Source: Alicyclobacillus sp. ALC3
GTDB taxonomy: Bacteria; Bacillota; Bacilli; Alicyclobacillales; Alicyclobacillaceae
Length of the DNA: 64,000 bases
Direction of reading: 5' to 3'
Assembly (NCBI RefSeq): GCF_028751195.1
Contig: NZ_CP066785.1
Span: forward strand, 1-64,000
The translations under genes were made by a program, and so were the position numbers. Positions 23,593-32,066 of the stretch are shown piece by piece (position 1 is the stretch's first letter; every line of letters starts with the position of its first letter). The notes beneath the pieces are model-generated. The model saw only the letters and a list, made by a program, of their open reading frames with translations, was not told where the DNA came from and made no database searches.

Positions 23593-24351
23593 TCATCTCC
23601 TCCAGAGGTCTGTAATACGTCGCAATGGTCCGGAAACCGTCCTTTGGGCCACCTTAGTATCAGTACCGATTGCTGGGCCAGTACTTATGCCATATGACTG
23701 CATGATAGTCACCGGAATCACGACGGCAGGTCCAGAAGAGTAGGACAGAAGAGGCTCTAGAGTGGCTAGTGTTAGTATCGCAGTTTCGGCCTCTAGAATG
23801 GCGTCAACGATGATTGACTCACGGAGTCGATGTGAAGGAATATCATGCGAGGTTCGATATCGGCTTAATCCTCGATAGACGAGTGTCGATATGGCGCCAT
23901 CTCTCTTTAATACTCGTACTAGTTCAGAAATGAGTGGTCTTCCGAGAACCATTTCTGATCCGTTGAGGTAAACCTTGAGAGCGGCTCCCCCTGTTTCGTG
24001 GATACTGGAGGTCATTACCTCTAATTTCGTTACCGACAGATCGATTGCAGGGACTTCTATGACATCAACCGGGATCTTCAGTTGGCGATTGAACAAAGTG
24101 TTGAGCTGACCTATGACGTCCGTCTCCGCAAAAAATTGTATGGATACGGGCAAATTGTCGCATGCATACTCAGAGTAGGCATTCTTAAAATGTCCATTGC
24201 GATCAAGCCCATATACCCCGCGAACCACCGTATATCCTTGAATGCCAGCCGGGATCAGCCATTCGGTAATTTCACGGTATACCAGCTTGCCGAATGGACG
24301 TAGCCGCTCATCGTCGTAAGTCAGAATCTCCACATACACTCCACGTGACAC
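23593..24351 (-). CDS. Tandem DUF190 protein of the crcB operon
   Basis: About 252 residues with two DUF190 (PII/CutA-like) repeats: GVYVEILTYDDERLRPFGKLVYREITEWL...GIQGYTVVRGVYGLDRNGHF and, later, AALKVYLNGSEM...LVRVLKRDGAISTLVYRGLSRYR. DUF190 genes often sit beside crcB and are thought to assist the fluoride channel; the mechanism is unknown. GTG 24351 is chosen because GAGG lies 9 nt upstream and DUF190 begins there; the frame is open to 24429. It is the third gene of the riboswitch 2 operon. Confidence 0.82.
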   Translation of the reverse strand: MSRGVYVEILTYDDERLRPFGKLVYREITEWLIPAGIQGYTVVRGVYGLDRNGHFKNAYSEYACDNLPVSIQFFAETDVIGQLNTLFNRQLKIPVDVIEVPAIDLSVTKLEVMTSSIHETGGAALKVYLNGSEMVLGRPLISELVRVLKRDGAISTLVYRGLSRYRTSHDIPSHRLRESIIVDAILEAETAILTLATLEPLLSYSSGPAVVIPVTIMQSYGISTGPAIGTDTKVAQRTVSGPLRRITDLWRR

Positions 24352-24454
24352 TTCGAAGCACCTCGCATTCCATACATTTAGTAGGATACACAGGGGCTTA
24401 AGGAGTTCCAAAGAAGAAGTGCTGGTCATTCTGCGGTTGTGATCCGAGAGCCTG

Positions 24455-24811
24455 CTACATCCACCTCGTCATAAGGGCTATAGTGAATCCTACGAACACG
24501 GAACTCTGAAGATACCATATTGCAGTTACTTTGCGAATGCGCATTAAGTTTCGGGCTTCTACCGACATTGTTGAAAAGGTTGTAAACCCCCCGCAGAACC
24601 CGGTACCAAGGAGTGTCCACCATACCAGATGATGACTCCCCAATGTCTGTGCAAACAGTACCAACAAAAACGTTCCCAGCATATTTATAATCCACGTACT
24701 CCATGGGAAAATACTGTCTACCAAGTTGGAAATCAATCGGCCAAGGTAGTACCGTAAAACTGCTCCCACGCTCGCCCCGACACTAGCCACTATTGCCAAA
24801 GAAACACTCAA
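24455..24811 (-). CDS. crcB: Fluoride channel subunit CrcB/Fluc, second copy
   Basis: 118 residues, four membrane helices, with GASVGAVLRYYLGR, the WSTWIINMLGTFLLV segment and GFCGGFTTFSTMSVEA, the conserved Fluc signatures lining the fluoride pore. Fluc works as an antiparallel dual-topology dimer, and paired genes such as this one usually form heterodimers. The TTG start at 24811 follows the stop of the first crcB immediately, with GGAGG about 11 nt upstream. Confidence 0.93.
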   Translation of the reverse strand: MSVSLAIVASVGASVGAVLRYYLGRLISNLVDSIFPWSTWIINMLGTFLLVLFAQTLGSHHLVWWTLLGTGFCGGFTTFSTMSVEARNLMRIRKVTAIWYLQSSVFVGFTIALMTRWM

Positions 24812-25219
24812 CTACATGGACGCCTCCTCGGACTCATCCGTCACAGACAAAGTAAACCTAGGTATGAATCGAAATGAGTATTCTCCAACCATCACACTAA
24901 GGACCCCACCAACAGAACTGACGATGGCATATATCACGGCAAGAAGGATATGCCCAGCTACTAACTGGGAGATACCAACCGCGAAAGTCGAGAAAGTCGT
25001 AAACGCACCAATGCCCCCTGTCCCAATTCCCGCCCGAATCCAGTTCCGAAAACCATACGTATCAGCAAGTGCGTAAAACAAACCAAGCAGGAAGCTTCCG
25101 GCCAAATTTATAACAAGTACTCCCAGTGGGAACGAACTTGGTGTCGGAAGCAGGTACTGAAGCAGATATCGACAGAATCCCCCAAGAAAACCACCCGCCA
25201 TAATTGCCAAAGCTACGAT
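24812..25219 (-). CDS. crcB: Fluoride channel subunit CrcB/Fluc, first copy
   Basis: About 135 residues. GFLGGFCRYLLQYLL, FPLGVLVINLAGSFLLG and GIGAFTTFSTFAVG are the Fluc hallmarks. It leads the operon crcB-crcB-DUF190 behind riboswitch 2. The start is odd: AAGGAGGG is 7 nt from an ATC codon at 25219; the nearest standard starts are TTG 25210 (16 nt away) and ATG 25201, and the latter would cut into the first helix. An ATC start would be rare; 25210 is the alternative. Confidence 0.9.
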   Translation of the reverse strand: MVALAIMAGGFLGGFCRYLLQYLLPTPSSFPLGVLVINLAGSFLLGLFYALADTYGFRNWIRAGIGTGGIGAFTTFSTFAVGISQLVAGHILLAVIYAIVSSVGGVLSVMVGEYSFRFIPRFTLSVTDESEEASM

Positions 25220-25240
25220 GACTAACCCTCCTTCTACGTG

Positions 25241-25318
25241 AAAAAGGCTCCTATGGTTACTAACCATAGGAGCCATCATCCCGTTTCGGGCATTGTTCGG
25301 CGAGCTCCATCACCTCAC
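25241..25318 (-). promoter_or_regulatory. Fluoride riboswitch 2 (crcB operon)
   Basis: Minus strand GAGGTGATGGAGCTCGCC, AACAATGCCC...GGGATGATGGCTCCT, then a terminator hairpin (CTCCTATGG/CCATAGGAG) with TTTTTC. An extended -10 (TGCTATAAT, box 25341-25336) lies just upstream. Fluoride binding prevents termination and turns on the operon (family knowledge). Confidence 0.95.
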
Positions 25319-25442
25319 GCAAAACATGCTATCAAATTATAGCACAGCAGTGCCAATAGCACCACTACACGCTACTGATAGACAAATATTGAACATTTTC
25401 GATTGTTGGGAAAGGAACCCGGATGCATATTCACCTGCTAGG

Positions 25443-26660
25443 TCAATAAAGGGCCGCGATCGGAGCAATTTTCTTGGATAACTCCAGTATCCCGTTCTTG
25501 AACGACAACATCCCACCGCGGTTCACCATAACGTATGTGGAAATTTGACGGCGGGCTTTTAAAGCGTAATACAAAGTATGACTACTGTACGCAGTCACAA
25601 AAATTACCCCGTCAACGCCGGAGAGAATATCTGCCCCCTGGTTCATTTTTGAAAAGCCAGGAACCAGAATCACCTCAGCACCTTCTTCCTCAAGAAGAAC
25701 CCGATATATGTGGTGTCGGGTGTCATCGCCAACAACAGCAATTTTGCGGCCCTGCAGGATTCGCTGATGCTGTTCCTCCGACAGTTGCCGAACTGAAATG
25801 GGTGATCGCTTGTAGAGGCTGTTGACAATGTCCATGAGTTCATCTATTTCCTGAGTATGGTTCATTTTTAACTGCTGTATCTCATCTTCCAGTTCTTCGA
25901 CTTTTCGAGCCAAATCACTCCTCTCGCGTGATTTGTGTTTATCTCCGTGTGCACGAAAAAAAGTCTCGACCTGCATGGTGTGGAGGATCTGCTCCAGATA
26001 TCGTAGGTCTTGGTCATATGTAGCCCACAGGGTCTGGAGCCAGAACTCGCTACGGGCCGGATCTATGAACGCGGCAAATGAGGCTAGTAGATAGCCCGTG
26101 GCAACGTGTTTTGGCACCAAAGCATTCTCTACGTAGCTGACCTGCCCACAATTCGCGTACTCTTCGAGTTCTGAAATAGTCCCGTTCAGAACCAGGGATT
26201 TCAGCGTACGACCTTGCGCATCTGTCTTCGTTAGCGTCAGATATCGTTCAACGATGCGGAGCCACTCTGCCTGTTTATGACGGGACGCCCTCAAGTGTCG
26301 AAGGACAACCATCGCCTGTTCCAGCGGCGTCATCTTCCGCGTAACAGGAATTGCGTTACGCGAGGCAAACGTTTGGCGTACGTCAAAGGGCATGTTCATC
26401 CAAAGGAATACAACACCCGAATCCTTCAGAAGTTGTGTGACCTCTGCCAAAGAATACAACACCGTGAATGCCTCGTCTGCATCGAATGCCTCACCTAACA
26501 AGCACTCTTGTAGTTCAGATACGGTTACGATTAGCTCTGTCTCTTGCAGTTGTTCAAAGAATTCTTCTCGATTGTCATATCCCGCCGGGTCCGCTAAAAA
26601 ACTCAGCTGCGGAATACATGCACCACCTTCAATTCGCACTCTCATCCAAAACTCTGCCAA
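25443..26660 (-). CDS. DUF2325 protein under a fluoride riboswitch
   Basis: About 405 residues. The C-terminal 95 residues are DUF2325: QGRKIAVVGDDTRHHIYRVLLEEEGAEVILVPGF ... GVDGVIFVTAYSSHTLYYALKARRQISTYVMV. A coiled coil (about 265-300: DLARKVEELEDEIQQLKMNHTQEIDEL) precedes it. The N-terminal 250 residues are unassigned. TTG 26660 has GGGAG 7 nt upstream. DUF2325 has no assigned function. Riboswitch 3 makes it fluoride-inducible. Confidence 0.8.
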   Translation of the reverse strand: MAEFWMRVRIEGGACIPQLSFLADPAGYDNREEFFEQLQETELIVTVSELQECLLGEAFDADEAFTVLYSLAEVTQLLKDSGVVFLWMNMPFDVRQTFASRNAIPVTRKMTPLEQAMVVLRHLRASRHKQAEWLRIVERYLTLTKTDAQGRTLKSLVLNGTISELEEYANCGQVSYVENALVPKHVATGYLLASFAAFIDPARSEFWLQTLWATYDQDLRYLEQILHTMQVETFFRAHGDKHKSRERSDLARKVEELEDEIQQLKMNHTQEIDELMDIVNSLYKRSPISVRQLSEEQHQRILQGRKIAVVGDDTRHHIYRVLLEEEGAEVILVPGFSKMNQGADILSGVDGVIFVTAYSSHTLYYALKARRQISTYVMVNRGGMLSFKNGILELSKKIAPIAALY

Positions 26661-26699
26661 GAGACCACTCCCCCACGGCACTGTGTTATAAGCCCTCGA

Positions 26700-26796
26700 A
26701 AAAAAGAAAAAACAAATGGCTCCTGCGAATGGTCAAATCCATTCGCAGGAGCCATCATCCCAAATGGGTAGTTTACGGTGAGCTCCATCACCAATT
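26700..26796 (-). promoter_or_regulatory. Fluoride riboswitch 3 (DUF2325 gene)
   Basis: Minus strand TTGGTGATGGAGCTCACC, AAACTACCC...GGGATGATGGCTCCT, then terminator GGCTCCTGCGAATGG...CGCAGGAGCC-like stem and a long T-rich tail. TATACT at 26815-26810 is the likely -10 box. Confidence 0.92.
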
Positions 26797-26965
26797 TGAT
26801 ATTACCATCAGTATATCTCATCACGAGGGTACTTAAAACCTTGCTTACATGGAACGTGTGTACAAAGCAGTTCTGAAGGCGATCAGCTCGCGTGTATTGA
26901 TGCCACGAACCCTTCTTCCCCTATTTCATTGGCCTACTGTCGCCTCAAATCGGAGGCCCTTTTCC

Positions 26966-27430
26966 TCACTGAACGTTGGTCATCCTCCCACGTACCTCGA
27001 CCGGTACAATAAGGTCAATGATTCCTATGACCAGCGAGGCAAAGGTGGCTCCCCATGTTGTGACTGTCATTCCAGGCACAACGAATTATGCCACCCAAAT
27101 CACGACCGCGCTCGCGATGAAACCAACTACTCCTCGCCACCACCGGGTAAGTTGTGTGCCGATGATCGCCTCAACTATGCATCCAAGCATCGCGATGACG
27201 ACAGCTGCGAGAATCTCAGACCAGAAGTTTGCGATGCTGAAGCCTGGCACAAGGAAAGCGATGAACATCAACACCAGTGCCGAGATAACGCAACGGACAA
27301 TGGTTCCAATCCAGATCTTAGAGTTTCCTTCCTTGGTATATTTGTAGGTAGCAAAACCACGCCATGTCCAATTAAACGTTCTCACAAGACAGTAAATCCA
27401 CAATGTATTACGGAAATCGCTCCCTTTCAC
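26966..27430 (-). pseudogene. Holin-like (Phage_holin_4_2-type) membrane protein with nonsense mutation
   Basis: Several membrane helices, with IGTIVRCVISALVLMFIAFLVPGF and RGVVGFIASAVVIWVA. A TAA then interrupts, yet the same frame continues with FVVPGMTVTTWGATFASLVIG and ends PVEVRGRMTNVQ at 26966. Homologous proteins as I remember them carry glutamine at the stop, so a single CAA-to-TAA change is the simplest explanation. The start is uncertain (GTG 27430 or TTG near 27400). Confidence 0.65.
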
Positions 27431-27559
27431 ATCCTAAGACCTTTAACATGGTACTGCTGCACGACTACATTCAGCAGAGTACCAAACTTCCGGAAGATGA
27501 TCGGTTCCTTCTTTCGCAATCCAGCATACAATGGACCTAGAGCGTTACTTACGCGGTTG

Positions 27560-27646
27560 CGCGAAGGTGATGGAGCTCGCCATCAAACGCCACCAGGCTA
27601 ATGGCTCCTATCCAGATAATCCATCTGGATAGGAGTCATTTTTGCA
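27560..27646 (+). promoter_or_regulatory. Fluoride riboswitch 4 (hydrogenase-like gene)
   Basis: Plus strand AAGGTGATGGAGCTCGCC, ATCAAACGCC...GGCTAATGGCTCCT, then a 14-bp terminator stem (CTCCTATCCAGAT/ATCTGGATAGGAG) and ATTTTTGC. A TACAAT -10 box lies at 27527-27532. Confidence 0.94.
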
Positions 27647-27762
27647 TTTTCGAGGATTGGGGCTCGTCCGCTACGCTGACAAGTGGAAGGACCTCCATAG
27701 CATTCACTCCAGCCGTGGCGCCACAGAGCACACAGCCATCCTATCACCAGGGGGAATGAACC

Positions 27763-29259
27763 ATGTACAAACTGCCAAACCGAGATACTCTTAAGGCCAC
27801 GTCCCATGATGTATATCAGGCCAACAGTCTGAGCGATTTTTCTAAAGCGCTGCTTCAATATTGCCGCAGCGACGGACGGGCAGATGGTGCACCCCTGTGG
27901 CAGTTGTTGTACTACGGCGCGATCCGAGAACAAGAGAAGAATTCCCTGCTAGCTGTTCTGGCGCAACCGGGAACCGGAGAGGAGTTGTGGATCGCGGCGG
28001 CTCTCTCCGACAGCGAGCCCTGGCCGTCGCTCGCCAACGACTGGCCTGCGCTCCTGTGGCCAGAGCGTGAGGCATGGGAACGGACTGGCTTTGAGCCATT
28101 GGGACATCCGGACCTCGTTCCACTCTTGCAGCCACATCGCTTCGAACTTCAGGGCCGAGCACAAGGCGCTGGAGTCTTCTCACTACCGCTCGGACCGGTG
28201 CGAGCGGACGTCAGCGAGTCCGGTTTCTTCATGTTTGACACCGTCGGAGAGCAAATCATGCACATGCAGCTGCAGCTGTTTTACAAGCACCGCGGCGTTG
28301 AACAACTGGCGATTGGGCAGCCCATTGACCACGTCCTGCTCATCTCGGAACGCATCTCCGGCACGGCGACTGCGAGCCACGCATGCGCATACGTTACGGC
28401 GGTGGAGCGAGCGATACAATGGCGTGCGCCGGTAGAGATTCAGCGCGAGCGCCAACTCTGGATAGAACTCGAACGAATGTACAACTACGCGCACGACCTA
28501 TCCCAACTCGCATCCGCTGCCGGCATGACCGTTGGGCAAGCACAGTTGGCGCGAGTGAAAGAGGAGTGCTTGAGGCTGGCTGGTGGCCTCTCTGGGTCGC
28601 GCTACCTTCGCGGCTCCATCCAGCTGTTTCGCGCATCCGGTCTGGATTGGAAGGCTGTGATGCCGACCCTCGAATCTCGTCTGCTGGCCATCGACAAGCG
28701 ATTCGCTCGCTTTGTCCGGTTGCTCCGGCGAACGCCATCGTTCGTCGACCGCCTTGTCGGTACAGGCATTGTGAACCGAGCCTGGGTAGACGAGTATGGA
28801 TTAGTCGGTCCCACCGCGCGGGCATGCGGGATCACGACAGACGTTCGAAACGACTTCCCACCGAAGTTCCAGAATGCAGGGTACGAAGTGTGTACGGCCG
28901 GGACTGGAGTTGGTGATGCGAAAGCCAGGTTTGACGTGCGTGTCGCCGAGTGGCACGTGTCAGTCGCTATGGTCCGCCATCTCGCCAGCGAGCTAGCCAA
29001 CGCGAACCCAAGGGGCGCCTGCGTTGCCATCCGCGCTCAGACTGAGGGCTGGGGTGTTGGAACAGTGGAGGGGCCGCGCGGCCGGATCGCCCACGTCGTC
29101 GCTGTCGAAGACGGGCGCGTCAAGTTTTTCGGTGTCCGCTCCGCTTCGAGTTGGATCTGGCCAGTCTTTGGACTCGCCACCGCAAACGGCAACATCCAAA
29201 CCGACTTTCCGGTCATTGACGCGAGCTTGGGGCTGTCCTATGCAGGTGTCGATCGCTAG
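27763..29259 (+). CDS. HycE/HyfG-like hydrogenase-3 large subunit lacking metal-binding cysteines
   Basis: 498 residues joining a 30-kDa (NuoC-like) N-terminal domain to a 49-kDa (NuoD/NiFe large subunit-like) domain, as in formate hydrogenlyase HycE. LPLGPVRADVSESGFFMFDTVG and HRGVEQLAIG are clear. In the first nickel motif ER-ISGT-ATASH the CxxC cysteines are gone (about residues 194-205), and the C-terminal motif reads DASLGLSYAGVDR without cysteines, so it cannot hold a NiFe centre. ATG 27763 has GGGGGA upstream. Controlled by riboswitch 4; partner subunits are absent or decayed. Confidence 0.85.
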   Translation: MYKLPNRDTLKATSHDVYQANSLSDFSKALLQYCRSDGRADGAPLWQLLYYGAIREQEKNSLLAVLAQPGTGEELWIAAALSDSEPWPSLANDWPALLWPEREAWERTGFEPLGHPDLVPLLQPHRFELQGRAQGAGVFSLPLGPVRADVSESGFFMFDTVGEQIMHMQLQLFYKHRGVEQLAIGQPIDHVLLISERISGTATASHACAYVTAVERAIQWRAPVEIQRERQLWIELERMYNYAHDLSQLASAAGMTVGQAQLARVKEECLRLAGGLSGSRYLRGSIQLFRASGLDWKAVMPTLESRLLAIDKRFARFVRLLRRTPSFVDRLVGTGIVNRAWVDEYGLVGPTARACGITTDVRNDFPPKFQNAGYEVCTAGTGVGDAKARFDVRVAEWHVSVAMVRHLASELANANPRGACVAIRAQTEGWGVGTVEGPRGRIAHVVAVEDGRVKFFGVRSASSWIWPVFGLATANGNIQTDFPVIDASLGLSYAGVDR

Positions 29260-29550
29260 TTTGTGCCCACGCGCCAGCGTGGATTGGGTTGTTCTCCGCC
29301 CCCGGTTCGACATCTGTCGATTGATGAGGAGTTCCGAAGATGACGTTAAAGCAAGCAGATTGCCCTGTGACTACCTTCAGAGACCGTTCGGACCAGCTTG
29401 AGCCGTGTGTTCAGCAGCTGGGTGTCACCCGTTTCAATTGAACTACAGGCGTGAACCTGCGTGACGTGAGACGGTGGTCTTGGGAGATACATCACTATGC
29501 AGCCGAGACAGGTTAAGACAGATAGGGTGAACTAAGATCCACTCTCATTT
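29260..29550. other. Intergenic stretch with one doubtful short frame
   Basis: Convergent gap between the hydrogenase-like gene and the sigma factor. It contains a 33-codon plus-strand frame (29340-29441) with GAGGAG 8 nt before its ATG. The product MTLKQADCPVTTFRDRSDQL is unrecognised and may be the start of a lost gene. Confidence 0.4.
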
Positions 29551-30399
29551 TCATTCGTCTGTCAATGTGGCATAATCAACGAACGCGTTTAGGCGCAATT
29601 TCTGCATAGCGCCGCTTTCAATTTGACGAATGCGCTCGCGTGTCAGCCCGTATAGTCGCGCAACCTCCTCCAAGGTCTTCGGCTCAAATCGACCCAATCC
29701 AAACCGCAAGCGAATAATGTCCCGCTGCCTGGCACTAAGGGTGGAAAGTATCTGTTCCACTGCCTGTCTTCTGGCATGCTGTTCAACGATTTGAAACGCA
29801 ATGTCTGACCCAGGATCCGCTACGAACTCCTTCAGTTGCACGTTTTCTTCTTCACCGATTGGGGTCTCAAGTGAAAGCGGGTCATGGATCATGCTTTGTA
29901 ACACAGTGACCATTTCAGGGCTGACTCCAAATTTACTCGCGATCTCCTCAACCGTTGGTTCAGTCCCCCGTTCGGCTAGTATCCGATACTGGAATTTCTG
30001 AATCCTTTGCATGGCCTCAAAGGAACGTACAGGTAACCGAATGGTTCTCGATTTCTCTGCCAAAGCCCGACTTATCGCCTGCCTAATCCACCAAGTTGCA
30101 TATGTACTAAACTTGAATCCCTTTGTGTAATCGAATTTTCTTGCCGCCGTCATCAACCCCATATTTCCTTCCTGAACGAGGTCTTCCAGTTCCAACCCAC
30201 GATTCACATACCGCTTTGCTATACTAATCACAAGTCGCAAGTTCGCCTCGACCAGTTTCTTCTCCGCTTCCCGATCTCCTTGCGACACACGCTTGCCTAG
30301 CTCGACCTCTTCTTCCGCACTCAGCAGGAGTTTTTCACCGATACTTTCCAAGTACAAATTCATGATGGGGTTTCTATCACGCGTGTTGTTAGTGTACAA
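29551..30399 (-). CDS. RpoD-like sigma-70 factor under a fluoride riboswitch
   Basis: About 282 residues covering regions 1.2 to 4.2: [28 protein letters not shown], region 2 ([46 protein letters not shown]), region 3, and region 4 ([20 protein letters not shown]). There is no region 1.1, so this is a group 2 sigma factor that should direct RNA polymerase to a set of promoters. Start: TTG 30399 with GAGG upstream keeps region 1.2 whole; ATG 30363 is the alternative. Riboswitch 5 lies directly upstream. Confidence 0.92.
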   Translation of the reverse strand: MYTNNTRDRNPIMNLYLESIGEKLLLSAEEEVELGKRVSQGDREAEKKLVEANLRLVISIAKRYVNRGLELEDLVQEGNMGLMTAARKFDYTKGFKFSTYATWWIRQAISRALAEKSRTIRLPVRSFEAMQRIQKFQYRILAERGTEPTVEEIASKFGVSPEMVTVLQSMIHDPLSLETPIGEEENVQLKEFVADPGSDIAFQIVEQHARRQAVEQILSTLSARQRDIIRLRFGLGRFEPKTLEEVARLYGLTRERIRQIESGAMQKLRLNAFVDYATLTDE

Positions 30400-30439
30400 G
30401 CGACACCATCCTCGTAACGTGCCAAACACGTCAAGAAAT

Positions 30440-30530
30440 AATAAAAAAATAAAATAAGGCTCCTGCGGGCCAACAAGACCGCAGGAGCCATTATCCCAAT
30501 GGGCGGTTAAGGTGAGCTCCATCACCTACC
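30440..30530 (-). promoter_or_regulatory. Fluoride riboswitch 5 (sigma factor)
   Basis: Minus strand TAGGTGATGGAGCTCACC, TTAACCGCCC...GGGATAATGGCTCCT, then CTCCTGCGG...CCGCAGGAG and a long T-rich run. Confidence 0.94.
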
Positions 30531-30646
30531 TACACAACGTAACTTTAATTACACTTTTCAAGAAATGCAAATCAATTAGATTCGCGCCTATATCTTGCAA
30601 GTGTCGGTAACAACGAGGCGCCAGTGGAAGGCCGACACGGAAGAAC

Positions 30647-30675
30647 TTGACGTTCCAAAACCGACGAGATATCAT
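30647..30675 (+). promoter_or_regulatory. Promoter of riboswitch 8
   Basis: TTGACG (30647-30652) and TATCAT (30670-30675) with a 17-bp spacer, about 30 bp before the riboswitch core. Confidence 0.65.
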
Positions 30676-30701
30676 ATGGCTAAGGATTCGTTTATTGAAT
30701 A

Positions 30702-30786
30702 CCCTCAGCGGTGGAGTTCGCTGAATTCGAGATTTATTGCGTTAAAACGCCAATGACTCCTGACCCCGCAAGAAGTGGGCAGGGAG
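30702..30786 (+). promoter_or_regulatory. Fluoride riboswitch 8, divergent in sequence
   Basis: CAGCGGTGGAGTTCGCTG, then GCGTTAAAACGC hairpin and CCAATGACTCCTG match the crcB-motif core, but the invariant GATGG is GGTGG. The terminator-like stem CTCCTGACCC...GGGCAGGGAG lacks a strong T-run. It may be a weakened element. Confidence 0.55.
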
Positions 30787-30855
30787 ATATTGGTATTCTT
30801 TGCGTTTCCTCTCCTGTCCGATGAACCGGCCAACACATATCAGGAGGAGAGGCAC

Positions 30856-31029
30856 ATGCACCATGATCTGCTCGATGTAATGCTTTGGATTGTATCTATT
30901 GTCGTAGCTGGATTGTTTTCTATCCGGATAATCGCAGCTATCTACATGTTGAAGGCAACCATGAAGACTGTCAAACGGGTTGCAAAGGTACTCAACCAAA
31001 CGAGTCACGAAGAATCAACAAAAGGTTAG
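30856..31029 (+). CDS. Small single-span membrane protein (57 aa)
   Basis: MHHDLLDVMLWIVSIVVAGLF then a basic tail (KATMKTVKRVAKVLNQ). AGGAGGAGAGG precedes ATG 30856. It lies behind riboswitch 8, so it may be fluoride-induced. No known family. Confidence 0.6.
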   Translation: MHHDLLDVMLWIVSIVVAGLFSIRIIAAIYMLKATMKTVKRVAKVLNQTSHEESTKG

Positions 31030-31193
31030 AATCCTGGGGTACGAGTTACGCCACCACATCACTAAAACATAGGACTGCGGGAAGACAGTGGAGTCACCAA
31101 GGAAGCCCAAACTCTCTTTCACATCGTTGCGGGACGTCATTCCGTATGACGCTTGTAAGTAAGGTACAACCTGACGCGAGGAGAATGGCCACG

Positions 31194-32066
31194 ATGAAGC
31201 AAGTTACGGACGGAATTGCCATGCTCGACTTGTCGACCGACATGGGCGGATACCAAGTGGAGATTCATCCGACTCTAATTTGGGATGACAAGGATGCAGT
31301 ACTTGTTGACGCAGGACTGTCTGGAATGGTGCCAACCATACGGTACGAAATGGAAGCAGCCGGTGTGCCGCTGGAGCGACTGACATGGATCGTGCTCACG
31401 AATCAGGACGTAGACCACATGGCCGGGGCCGAGGAATTACTCGCCGCTGTGGGGCATCGGGTGTTGGTGATTGCTCATGTGAAGGATACGCCGTATATCG
31501 AAGGCGAAAAGCCACTAATGAAACACAACGCGTCGAGAGGTCCAGTGCCCAAGGTACGCGTTGACATAATGGTCAACCACGCCGACGTGCTGCCCGTGGC
31601 AGGAGGACTGACTGTTATCTACACACCGGGTCACACGCCCGGTCACATGAGTATCTACCACCGCAACACCAAAACTCTGATTGTCGCTGATGCCAGTGAG
31701 TGCAGAAACGGTAAATTGACGGGTCCCAACAAGGAGTGCACGCCCGACATGGCAGAGGCCCTCCGGTCGCTCACCAACTTGGCAACATACGACGTCAAAC
31801 GCGCGGTCTGCTATCACGGCGGTTTGTGTGACAGGAACGTCAATGAACAGATACGCAAGTTGGCAGGTCAGGCGTACGGCGTTGCTAATAGTCGTTGCGG
31901 TTGTAATTTTACTGACCCTCGAACTGGTCATTCAACTGCTGCGCGGCCCCTTAGTCTGTTGATCGGTCGATGGGGACATACCGTGCCCACTCTTCCATCA
32001 CGTCCTCAGCAAAGACGCCGTGTCGACTGTGAAGCGAACCATCTGGGAAGTGACGTTGACGTTTGA
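31194..32066 (+). CDS. Metallo-beta-lactamase-fold hydrolase, probably decayed at the C-terminus
   Basis: About 290 residues. The MBL core is present to about residue 230: VLTNQDVDHMAG, YTPGHTPGHMSIYH and VADASE. The first motif lacks the usual first histidine (THxDxDH reads TNQDVDH), so metal binding is weakened. After NEQIRKLAGQA the sequence becomes low quality and Arg/Pro rich, suggesting a frameshift near 31870. ATG 31194 has GAGGAG 10 nt upstream. Function unknown; thiolase or lactonase-like. Confidence 0.65.
   Translation: MKQVTDGIAMLDLSTDMGGYQVEIHPTLIWDDKDAVLVDAGLSGMVPTIRYEMEAAGVPLERLTWIVLTNQDVDHMAGAEELLAAVGHRVLVIAHVKDTPYIEGEKPLMKHNASRGPVPKVRVDIMVNHADVLPVAGGLTVIYTPGHTPGHMSIYHRNTKTLIVADASECRNGKLTGPNKECTPDMAEALRSLTNLATYDVKRAVCYHGGLCDRNVNEQIRKLAGQAYGVANSRCGCNFTDPRTGHSTAARPLSLLIGRWGHTVPTLPSRPQQRRRVDCEANHLGSDVDV

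Noticed and set aside
29340-29441. 33-codon frame with a good ribosome site
   Set aside because: Not listed as a gene because the peptide is unrecognised and lies in a convergent gap; mentioned in the gap entry.
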